This document shows positions 6,138-10,823 of a stretch of 22,533 nt of DNA, in pieces (the stretch's first letter is position 1; every line of letters begins with the position of its first letter). A program made the translations under genes and the position numbers. Source of the stretch: a virus; IMG/VR virus record IMGVR_UViG_3300034198_002556, positions 1 to 22,533 of that record; one strand, written 5' to 3'. The notes below the pieces were generated by a model that saw only the letters and a list, made by a program, of their open reading frames with translations, was not told where the DNA came from and made no database searches.

Positions 6138-6578
6138 TCATTGGACTCCTCCGCACTGCTTGTCGCTCCGCGCCACGGCGCTTTGCTTCATTAGGTTTGG
6201 ACTCGTGTTTCTTACGGCCGCCGTACTTGGCTTTGCTTGTCTTGTCTACCTGCCCTCGCTACTTTCAATCGACCTGTGTTGGCTTACTTGCGCTACGCTT
6301 TCTGCTTACATCGCTCTACTATCCTGACCTGACCTGCTACTCCGCTCCTTAACGCCCGAGAGAAAGTGGCCGTGGCTCACTGACTCAATCGTACAAGGTT
6401 CACAAGGTGGGTTTCAGAAATTGGAGAGGCGTTTTCGCCAACATCCGTTCGTCTATCGTCACTTGGGACTTTCCTGCCTAATCCGCTCTGCTCTTGTCTC
6501 CGACTCTGAGTTCGCGTTTCGGTTGATATTTCAAAAAACTTCGTCGAGTGGTGGTGGCCCGTTGGCCTTTCGACACCA
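6138..6578 (-). other. purine-rich minus-strand leader, no intact gene
   Basis: This stretch follows the minus-strand promoter at 6586 and precedes the tRNA-like element. The minus strand is rich in A and G. It contains several short protein-like frames, none with a normal start, for example 6258-6130 (KAKYGGRKKHESKPNEAKRR). A longer frame ending at 6377 begins upstream of the promoter. I read the region as a long RNA leader, a decayed gene or both. The plus-strand frame at 6110-6352 is a mirror of this composition and is not called. Confidence 0.4.
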
Positions 6579-6586
6579 CAAACATA
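6579..6586 (-). promoter_or_regulatory. candidate promoter for the left operon
   Basis: TATGTTTG on the minus strand matches the Bacteroidota -7 element TAnnTTTG exactly. No clear TTTG is found at the usual 20-base spacing, so it is supported only by the -7 box and by its position upstream of the whole left operon with no other candidate between it and the amidoligase gene. Confidence 0.5.
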
Positions 6587-6711
6587 CGCAAACTTTCCAA
6601 AAACGAAAAGTTTCACCAAAAGAATTTTCGAGGAGCCCACGCCCCTTATAGGAATATATAGGGCTAACTGCTTGATAATCAGCACCAAAAAAAAAGTTAC
6701 TTCGAAGTGAA

Positions 6712-6730
6712 ATTTAGAATCGTTCTAAAT
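6712..6730. repeat. perfect inverted repeat, 8 bp arms
   Basis: ATTTAGAA (6712-6719) and TTCTAAAT (6723-6730) are separated by 3 bases. A 10-bp palindrome ACTTCGAAGT lies just upstream (about 6698-6707). Both border the iteron-like array, a common arrangement for operators or origin elements. Confidence 0.6.
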
Positions 6731-6738
6731 AATACTAC

Positions 6739-6870
6739 CTGAAAATCAACGAGTTAGTAAACCACTGAAAACCAAGTACTTACTAACAGGCTAAAACTCA
6801 GCAAGTTACAACATACTGAAACACAGATAGTTAACGTAACTACCTGATAATCAGCGTCATTTAAGATATC
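6739..6870. repeat. array of five ~26-bp direct repeats (iteron-like)
   Basis: Units begin at 6739, 6765, 6791, 6816 and 6844 (spacings 26, 26, 25, 28). Each opens with a 12-base core close to CTGAnAAnCAGC, and the first four cores are followed by an AGTTAnTAAC-like tail. The last core, CTGATAATCAG, is a perfect palindrome. TGATAATCAGC also recurs exactly at about 6673, before the array. Unit length near 2.5 helical turns, divergence between units and position between divergent operons suggest binding sites for a replication initiator or repressor. Confidence 0.65.
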
Positions 6871-7034
6871 GTATGTACGTAATTCAGCACCTAACTGATT
6901 GAACCACAACAGCATAACCCGACCCAATATGTACCAAATACGGGCAAAAGCATACTTTTTCCATTGTAGAAACTATTAGTATAATTCCTGCCGTAATCGT
7001 TAACTGAGGCCCTGTCTACTATAGTATACTAAAT

Positions 7035-7068
7035 AAACATACACGAAACATACAGCGAAACGTACTCG
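7035..7068. repeat. three tandem 11-12 bp repeats
   Basis: AAACATACACG (7035-7045), AAACATACAGCG (7046-7057) and AAACGTACTCG (7058-7068) lie head to tail just after the palindrome TAGTATACTA (7022-7031). Read on the minus strand, two of the three units contain TATGTTT, close to the -7 promoter element. They may be protein-binding sites or weak promoters. Confidence 0.5.
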
Positions 7069-7077
7069 AAAAGTTTA

Positions 7078-7117
7078 GGGGAGTAGGTGGGATAATGTGG
7101 GGAAAAGTAGAGAGGGG
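7078..7117 (+). other. G-run cluster, possible G-quadruplex
   Basis: Four runs of three or four G lie at 7078-7081, 7089-7091, 7099-7102 and 7114-7117 with loops of 7, 7 and 11 bases. This satisfies a relaxed quadruplex pattern. In a gene-free control region it could affect replication or transcription, but stability with an 11-base loop is uncertain. Confidence 0.4.
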
Positions 7118-7159
7118 ATTGATGCAGGTCTGCGACCGAACACACCCACGAAAAAAAAC

Positions 7160-7209
7160 ATACGTTCAGTACACTTTTCCTACAGCAAACGACCTGAATA
7201 CGTTCAGTA
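7160..7209. repeat. repeated 12-mer ATACGTTCAGTA
   Basis: Exact copies lie at 7160-7171 and 7198-7209. The second is part of the inverted repeat CTGAA-TACG-TTCAG (7194-7207). They may be a second class of protein-binding site in the control region. Confidence 0.5.
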
Positions 7210-7436
7210 AACCGACGCCTAAGCGACATAGAGTAGACATACCACACAGGAGCCTACCCAAACAGGAAACGCTAAAAAGTTTGAACGTAACGTGCTGTAA
7301 ACGAGGGGGTTGGGTTCAGGATTCGGTTTCGGAGTACGTCCGTCAGCGTCGCTCTTGTATAATTCTCCCCACTACACGTAGAACTCGTTGTCGAATTAAA
7401 ACATATGTATCCCATAGATAAATAAAGACAACGGTG

Positions 7437-7467
7437 GAATACTTAAATAGCAGTTAAATAAGTATTC
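7437..7467. other. inverted repeat, possible terminator of the 7649-7437 unit
   Basis: GAATACTTA (7437-7445) and TAAGTATTC (7459-7467) are perfect 9-bp arms around a 13-base loop. On the minus strand it is followed by a weak T-rich stretch (GTTGTCTTTATTTA). It could end the small minus-strand transcript from 7649 or serve as an operator. It overlaps the end of the start-less frame. Confidence 0.45.
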
Positions 7468-7601
7468 TTGGGGGGTATGAACTGATTGAACACACGCCAC
7501 CTGTATTCAGAGTACTTTGCGAGGCTGTCGCCCTCCTTCTTTGCAGCGGCGGACTGTCGCTTGAGGCTGTCCTCTGCTGCAATCGTGTCGTAGTTACGAC
7601 T
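7443..7601 (-). other. start-less protein-like frame / candidate structured RNA
   Basis: Between TAG 7604-7602 and TAA 7445-7443 lie 52 sense codons with a convincing protein look: SRNYDTIAAEDSLKRQSAAA, then KKEGDSLAKYSEYRWRVFNQ and FIPPKNTYLTAI. No ATG, GTG or TTG occurs at a useful place; the best near-cognate is ATT at 7583. The same DNA can fold: TTGCAGC (7541-7547) pairs with GCTGCAA (7576-7582), and GAGG/CCTC hairpins lie at 7521-7535 and 7563-7574. A strong promoter and a 5' hairpin precede it. Either a short gene with an unusual start, a remnant, or a regulatory RNA. Confidence 0.4.
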
Positions 7602-7627
7602 CTAGGACGTTAGGTATACTGCGGTAG

Positions 7628-7648
7628 GTAGTGCTACTCTTGCACTAC
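7628..7648 (-). other. hairpin at the 5' end of the small minus-strand transcript
   Basis: On the minus strand GTAGTGC (7648-7642) pairs perfectly with GCACTAC (7634-7628) around a 7-nt loop. It starts about six bases after the promoter box, so the RNA would begin with a stem-loop, as in stable small RNAs. Confidence 0.6.
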
Positions 7649-7653
7649 AGAGG

Positions 7654-7685
7654 CAAAGGTACACAAGAAATTTGACATAATCAAT
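7654..7685 (-). promoter_or_regulatory. Bacteroidota-type promoter, minus strand
   Basis: TACCTTTG (7661-7654, minus) matches the -7 element exactly, and ATTG (7685-7682) lies at the expected 20-base spacing as the -33 element. This is the only minus-strand promoter here with both parts at good spacing. It points into the gene-free region, not at a normal gene. Confidence 0.7.
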
Positions 7686-7735
7686 AGTGTGTAATACATA
7701 GTACCGACATTCGTGAGCATATAAGTAAGAATGTT

Positions 7736-7743
7736 TACCTTTG
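7736..7743 (+). promoter_or_regulatory. promoter for the M15 peptidase gene
   Basis: TACCTTTG matches the -7 element. Transcription would start near 7750, leaving a leader of about 14 bases before ATG 7764. A start codon at 7731 would lie upstream of this point, so the box also decides the start. The -33 element is not clear. Confidence 0.62.
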
Positions 7744-7763
7744 CTTCTATAACACAGATAGTT

Positions 7764-8225
7764 ATGCAACTGACAGAGAACTTTTCGCTCAAAGAGCTTA
7801 CGGATAGCCCGACGGCTGATAAGTTGGGGATTAAGAACACCCCGGACGAGAAACAACTCGCAGCACTTCAACTGCTAGCTGAGAAGATTCTACAGCCCCT
7901 GCGTGAGGGGATTGATAAGCCTATTAAGATTAACAGTGGCCTGCGTGGCACAGCACTGAATAAAGCCATCGGCGGGTCAACCACCTCACAGCATTGTAAG
8001 GGAGAGGCTGCGGACCTTAGCCTTAAGTCAGTTAAGAACGGTAATGCGTTGTTGTTCCACTACATCAGAGAGAATCTTGTGTTCGACCAAATGATTTGGG
8101 AGTTTGGGACTGATGAGAACCCTGACTGGGTACACGTTAGCTACTCAGCTAAGGGCAACCGCAAGGAGATTCTTAAGGCATACAAGCACCACGGTAAGAC
8201 GGCCTACAAACTCTGGAAGCCGTGA
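7764..8225 (+). CDS. M15-family peptidase (peptidoglycan peptide cleavage)
   Basis: A 153-aa protein of the M15 family (Peptidase_M15_3 / D-alanyl-D-alanine carboxypeptidase-like). The zinc-site pattern SxHxxGxAxD is complete as SQHCKGEAAD, with H77 and D84. The second part, WEFGTDENPDWVHVS, supplies H124 and the catalytic acid at or near E113. SGLRGTALNKAIGG is the usual lead-in. Family members cut the peptide stems of peptidoglycan. There is no signal peptide, so export would need a holin or virion delivery. Promoter TACCTTTG 21 bases upstream fixes the ATG at 7764. It heads a coupled run of small plus-strand genes. Likely the endolysin or a virion-associated wall enzyme. Confidence 0.9.
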   Translation: MQLTENFSLKELTDSPTADKLGIKNTPDEKQLAALQLLAEKILQPLREGIDKPIKINSGLRGTALNKAIGGSTTSQHCKGEAADLSLKSVKNGNALLFHYIRENLVFDQMIWEFGTDENPDWVHVSYSAKGNRKEILKAYKHHGKTAYKLWKP

Positions 8226-8341
8226 TAGCAGTTAAGAGACCAGTTGACCCCAAAGGCCAGAAGGCTGAGGTTCGCCCTGACAACAGAGCGAAGCTGGTTA
8301 AGTTTGATTGGAGTAAGATTTCTAAAAAGAAGAAAAAATGA
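8222..8341 (+). CDS. hypothetical basic protein, 39 aa
   Basis: A GTG start at 8222 overlaps the M15 stop as GTGA. The protein reads MIAVKRPVDPKGQKAEVRPD and ends in a cluster of lysines (ISKKKKK). It is very basic and probably binds nucleic acid or a membrane surface. No family recognised. Its stop overlaps the next ATG as ATGA. The non-ATG start keeps confidence moderate. Confidence 0.5.
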   Translation: MIAVKRPVDPKGQKAEVRPDNRAKLVKFDWSKISKKKKK

Positions 8342-8511
8342 AACCTAGAAAGTACAACGAAGGCGGTAAGATGGGCGAAGGCCAAGAGATTGAGGTGAAG
8401 AACCCCGACCTTATGGCAGCCGTTAAGCAGGTACAGGCAGCCGTAAAGGCCGCAGGTATGGAGCCTATGCACTACAAGATTAAGGCTTGCTACGAGAGCG
8501 AGGAAGAATAG
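8338..8511 (+). CDS. hypothetical protein, 57 aa (MKPRKY type)
   Basis: Starts MKPRKYNEGGKMGEGQEIEV, then a helix (LMAAVKQVQAAVKAAG) and an acidic tail (CYESEEE). The N-terminal KYNEGGKMG pattern occurs in small proteins near the virion genes of Bacteroidota phages, where it may mark virion-associated peptides, but this is a recollection, not a proof. It shares its first six residues and nearly the same DNA with the next gene. Confidence 0.6.
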   Translation: MKPRKYNEGGKMGEGQEIEVKNPDLMAAVKQVQAAVKAAGMEPMHYKIKACYESEEE

Positions 8512-8515
8512 AGAT

Positions 8516-8737
8516 ATGAAACCTAGGAAGTATACATCCAATGAGCCGAACGGCGAGATGATTGTCACTCAGCTGATGAGTATCAAGGAGTCAATCGATG
8601 ACATCCTGATGCACATCGACGCTAAGTCCAACCTCGACCCGTGGATGGCATCTAAGGTCGCCGTGATGGAGCATAGCGTGGAGGCTATTGAAGATTACAT
8701 CAAACACAACGGTAAAGGTGAAAGCAAGGAAGAGTAA
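8516..8737 (+). CDS. hypothetical helical protein, 73 aa (MKPRKY type)
   Basis: Begins MKPRKY like its left neighbour, then two helices: VTQLMSIKESIDDILMHI and LDPWMASKVAVMEHSVEAIE. The pattern LDPWMASKV..E...EAIEDYI is similar to a short helix motif (LPxWxxSKIxxAExYI) seen in head-associated proteins of several marine phages. A virion or head-morphogenesis role is therefore possible. It starts 5 bases after the previous stop and overlaps the following gene by 20 bases. Confidence 0.68.
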   Translation: MKPRKYTSNEPNGEMIVTQLMSIKESIDDILMHIDAKSNLDPWMASKVAVMEHSVEAIEDYIKHNGKGESKEE

Positions 8738-8951
8738 GAGCGCAGAGTTCTACGCCAACAGCCCCGAGGCTAGAGAAAAGAAGAAGGCGTACGACACTAA
8801 GTACCACTCAACTGAAGAGCGGAAGAAGTACCGTGCGTTCCTAAATAAGAAGAACAGAGACGCTGGCACATACGGGAACGGAGACGGGAAGGATTACGAC
8901 CACGACGAGGCACGTATGATTATGGCCAGACGCAACAGAAGCAAGAAATGA
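8718..8951 (+). CDS. hypothetical basic protein, 77 aa
   Basis: I choose GTG 8718 (MKARKSKSAEFYANSPEARE), preceded by GGTAAAG, over a TTG at 8688 that lies further inside the previous gene. Proteins with this ARKSKSA..YA..PEA opening and an NKKNRDAGTYGNGDGKDYDH middle are common in phage late regions. The GNGDGxDxxH section looks like a conserved loop, possibly metal-binding. The protein is highly basic and likely contacts nucleic acid. Function unknown. The stop overlaps the next ATG as ATGA. Confidence 0.66.
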   Translation: MKARKSKSAEFYANSPEAREKKKAYDTKYHSTEERKKYRAFLNKKNRDAGTYGNGDGKDYDHDEARMIMARRNRSKK

Positions 8952-9127
8952 AGAACGAAGCATTCAACGATTGGCTGTTCCACTATAACCCATACGAGGA
9001 TACGTGGAATGCATTCACTCGTGATTACTCGAACGATTACTTCAACGGGGTGGAAATCCCACAGGGGAAGTACCTCCAGAGCAAAGACATCAAGATTATC
9101 CTACATTACATCAACTGGAATGGCTAA
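8948..9127 (+). CDS. hypothetical protein, 59 aa
   Basis: Reads MKNEAFNDWLFHYNPYEDTW, then NAFTRDYSNDYFNG, and ends with a helix YLQSKDIKIILHYINWNG. The motif WxFHYNPYxxxWNAxxR is one I have seen in small proteins of many marine phages, always without known function. The stop overlaps the next gene by 8 bases and the start overlaps the previous stop (ATGA), so it is well fixed in the operon. Confidence 0.68.
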   Translation: MKNEAFNDWLFHYNPYEDTWNAFTRDYSNDYFNGVEIPQGKYLQSKDIKIILHYINWNG

Positions 9128-9242
9128 GTCACTGAAGAAGAGAGGCAACAACACCAAGGGTGTCAAGCGTGTGAGTGCCGACAGAGCAACTGTTGGTGTT
9201 CGTAATTTTGAGATTATCAACAGATTAGGCAGTGGAAGCTAA
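9120..9242 (+). CDS. hypothetical basic protein, 40 aa
   Basis: Starts MAKSLKKRGNNTKGVKRVSA and ends INRLGSGS. A longer upstream frame exists but would run through the previous gene, so the ATG at 9120 is chosen. The lysine- and arginine-rich N-terminus suggests nucleic-acid or virion contact. No family recognised. It overlaps both neighbours by a few bases. Confidence 0.55.
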   Translation: MAKSLKKRGNNTKGVKRVSADRATVGVRNFEIINRLGSGS

Positions 9243-9615
9243 GAAGAAGGACCCGGCGAAGTGGAAGCGCATCGTCGCCAGCGTGAAGGCAGGCTCTAAG
9301 GGCGGAGACCCCGGTGAGTGGTCAGCACGTAAGGCACAGCTGGCCGTACTTAGATACAAGAAGTCAGGCGGTGGATACTCAGGCCCTAAGAAAGAGACGA
9401 GCCTATCTAAGTGGACCAAGCAAGACTGGACGACCTCCGACGGTAAGCCCAGTGAAGGCAAAAAGCGCTACCTACCCAAGGCTGCGTGGAGTGCAATGAG
9501 TGCCGCAGATAAGGCCGCAACCAACCGTGCGAAAGCTAAGGGTAACAAGTCTGGTAAACAGTTTGTACCACAACCCAAAAAAATCGCCGAGTGGGCGGCT
9601 AAATTCCGTAATTGA
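9232..9615 (+). CDS. DUF5872-like small basic protein, 127 aa
   Basis: Start is GTG 9232 (MEAKKKDPAKWKRIVASVKA); no ATG is near. The body carries the pattern GGDPGEWSARKAQLAVLRYK, then SGGGYSGPKKETSLSKWTKQ and RYLPKAAWSAMSAADKAATN. It ends GNKSGKQFVPQPKKI. This order of motifs matches a family of phage and giant-virus proteins of unknown function that I know as DUF5872. The protein is strongly basic and rich in lysine, suggesting DNA binding or packaging. It lies at the end of the small-gene run and overlaps the following gene (TGATG). Confidence 0.75.
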   Translation: MEAKKKDPAKWKRIVASVKAGSKGGDPGEWSARKAQLAVLRYKKSGGGYSGPKKETSLSKWTKQDWTTSDGKPSEGKKRYLPKAAWSAMSAADKAATNRAKAKGNKSGKQFVPQPKKIAEWAAKFRN

Positions 9616-9791
9616 TGAAAGCTAAGCGTACAGACTTGAAGAGACCCAACGAGGTTATGGTTAAAGCACCGAAAGGCTACCACTGGATGAGCAAGGGTGG
9701 ACGCTACTTCCTTATGGAGCACACGGGTGAGTTCGTCCCGCACACCGACGCTGCGATGGAGATGCCATTCAAGGTCATTCGTCAGCATTGA
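9615..9791 (+). CDS. hypothetical protein, 58 aa
   Basis: ATG at 9615 overlaps the previous stop as TGATG. The sequence MKAKRTDLKRPNEVMVKAPK, then GYHWMSKGGRYFLMEHTGEF, ends PFKVIRQH. A short beta-rich domain is likely after the basic start. I recall similar small proteins in Bacteroidota phages, always next to DUF5872-like genes, without a function. It ends 17 bases inside the convergent regulator gene, so the two 3' ends overlap. Confidence 0.68.
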   Translation: MKAKRTDLKRPNEVMVKAPKGYHWMSKGGRYFLMEHTGEFVPHTDAAMEMPFKVIRQH

Positions 9792-10215
9792 TAGCCTCAC
9801 GGCCCTCCAGCTTCCTGTAAATCTTCTGAACGAGCAATCTCCCCTTCTGGGTGAGCGCATACCTAGCGGCGTATCCCTCACTGCTCGATATCCCGAACAT
9901 CTGACGTACGTCACTCTTAAGGCTGTGCTTATTGACGTACACATCTATAATACCAGCATCCAGCAGTGGCTTAGTGTAGAGAAGTCGCATCTTGTTGTCT
10001 GATATGGCCGCAAAGTGTGTTCTGGCATACATCAGAGTGAAGAACTCTAGGTCATAGATAAATAGCAGGAACTGGAACTGCCCGGGCGTGAGCTCAAACT
10101 TCTGACATACATCCAATTGTACGTGACGTAGATACTTGAGATAGTTACGTGCTATATCTCTGGCTGGTAGAATCGCATACTCCCGCATACGTCTGGAATT
10201 GCCTCCACGTCTCAT
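9775..10215 (-). CDS. winged-helix (MarR-like) DNA-binding regulator
   Basis: A 146-aa protein with start at ATG 10215 (MRRGGNSRRMREYAILPA), preceded by an A-rich leader. A possible longer start at 10251 overlaps the divergent promoter. The middle reads LTPGQFQFLLFIYDLEFFTL, followed by a helix, LLDAGIIDVYVN and YALTQKGRLLVQKIYRKLEG. That is the order expected of a winged-helix domain of the MarR/PadR kind (helix, recognition helix, wing, then LTxKGR). It is the only minus-strand gene among the late plus-strand genes and faces away from the 10267 gene. It could repress or activate late transcription through the shared upstream region. The regulator role is inferred. Confidence 0.7.
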   Translation of the reverse strand: MRRGGNSRRMREYAILPARDIARNYLKYLRHVQLDVCQKFELTPGQFQFLLFIYDLEFFTLMYARTHFAAISDNKMRLLYTKPLLDAGIIDVYVNKHSLKSDVRQMFGISSSEGYAARYALTQKGRLLVQKIYRKLEGREAINADE

Positions 10216-10226
10216 ATTGTATTTGT

Positions 10227-10258
10227 TTTGTAAATTCGTAGCAAATTTCATACATTTT
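10227..10258 (+). promoter_or_regulatory. promoter for 10267 and downstream genes
   Basis: TTTG (10227-10230) followed after exactly 20 bases by TACATTTT (10251-10258), one mismatch from TAnnTTTG. Transcription would start close to the ATG at 10267, giving a very short leader. On the other strand GAAATTTG (10249-10242) is a weaker box that could serve the regulator gene. Confidence 0.58.
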
Positions 10259-10266
10259 TCATTACA

Positions 10267-10587
10267 ATGAGCATCCCCCAAGAAATTAGAGACGAGCTTT
10301 ACGAGGAGTTTACTGGCCTTGTAGCACAGATGAACGGCCTTATTATTAAGCACGGCCTCGAAGACTATGGATTTGTTGTGGCAGCCATTGGGGTAGTATC
10401 TCCATCGGAAGATGACGAGGATTCAGAGATGGACCTTGCGTTCTCAGTTAATGTGAACGACGAGGACGAACTGGACGAAATCGTAGGCTTCATCATCGAA
10501 GGATACCAGCACCAGCAACGCAACGACACAAGCAGCGTAGATTACTGGCTGCGGCGTATGGGAGGAAAAGACTCAGACTTAAACTAA
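10267..10587 (+). CDS. hypothetical acidic protein, 106 aa
   Basis: A soluble, very acidic protein with a helical N-terminus (IRDELYEEFTGLVAQMNGLI), a beta-strand pair (YGFVVAAIGVV and MDLAFSVNVN) separated by an acidic loop SEDDEDSE, and a helix at the end. It starts just after the promoter at 10227-10258 and lies 5 bases before the next gene. No family recognised. Because it is the first gene facing the regulator, a regulatory or anti-regulator role is possible but unproven. Confidence 0.68.
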   Translation: MSIPQEIRDELYEEFTGLVAQMNGLIIKHGLEDYGFVVAAIGVVSPSEDDEDSEMDLAFSVNVNDEDELDEIVGFIIEGYQHQQRNDTSSVDYWLRRMGGKDSDLN

Positions 10588-10592
10588 GCAAT

Positions 10593-10823
10593 ATGATTAG
10601 AAAGATTATTGTGGGGACGAATCCTAAGGACGCCCTAGCATACGTCGTAGGCAATAACGCCGGAAACGACGGAACCATCGCAGCCATCGAGCTTGATGAG
10701 CGCACATTCGCTAAGTACGGACGTAAGGATTACACCATCTACATCCAGAATGCTGACGGAACGATGCCTTGGAAGGAAATTATCGGTATGCCAGTGGTAA
10801 TCGAAAACGACTGCAAGTTCTGA
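10593..10823 (+). CDS. conserved hypothetical phage protein, 76 aa
   Basis: Starts MIRKIIVGTNPKDALAYVVG and later has YTIYIQN and WKEIIGMPVVIEND. The pair VGxNPKDALAYVVG and WKxIxGMPVxIE is one I recall from small proteins just before terminase genes in Bacteroidota phages. It looks like a compact beta-rich domain. No activity known. The stop overlaps the GroES-like gene's ATG as TGATG, so the two are coupled. Confidence 0.72.
   Translation: MIRKIIVGTNPKDALAYVVGNNAGNDGTIAAIELDERTFAKYGRKDYTIYIQNADGTMPWKEIIGMPVVIENDCKF

Larger units (their letters stand above)
6600..7436. other. gene-free region with repeats and palindromes, probable replication/control region
   Basis: I see no convincing gene. 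The region contains inverted repeats (6712-6730 and 7022-7031), five ~26-bp direct repeats (6739-6870), short tandem repeats (7035-7068), a G-run cluster (7078-7117) and a repeated 12-mer (7160, 7198). Open frames at 7095-7421 (plus) and 7029-7247 (minus) have random-looking composition rich in C, R and H. The combination of iteron-like repeats, palindromes and divergent flanking operons fits an origin or regulatory hub. Confidence 0.5.

Noticed and set aside
6110-6352. 80-codon plus-strand frame reading MIHSGVQVAFIGLLRTACRS
   Set aside because: It is the pyrimidine-rich complement of the purine-rich leader; Leu, Arg, Cys and Ser content looks like a compositional artefact.
6377-6688. 103-codon minus-strand frame
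   Set aside because: Its start lies upstream of the 6586 promoter box, and the usable part has no start codon and a composition explained by the purine-rich strand. Kept only as part of the leader description.
6739-6870. CRISPR array
   Set aside because: Units diverge along their whole length, there are no unique spacers of constant length between identical repeats, and no cas gene is near.
7029-7247. 72-codon minus-strand frame
   Set aside because: Aromatic- and Cys-rich, overlaps tandem repeats and G-runs, no promoter or domain.
7095-7421. 108-codon plus-strand frame in the gene-free region
   Set aside because: Composition is rich in Cys, Arg and His with no domain, it crosses the G-run cluster and the repeated 12-mer, and no promoter or leader of the local style precedes it.
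7731-7763. Upstream start (7731) for the M15 peptidase
   Set aside because: The promoter box TACCTTTG lies inside this extension, so the transcript would begin after it; residues 1-11 also do not fit the family's usual start.
9468-9944. 158-codon minus-strand frame under the DUF5872-like gene
   Set aside because: Shadow frame rich in Cys, His and Leu, overlapping three better-supported genes in a coupled operon.
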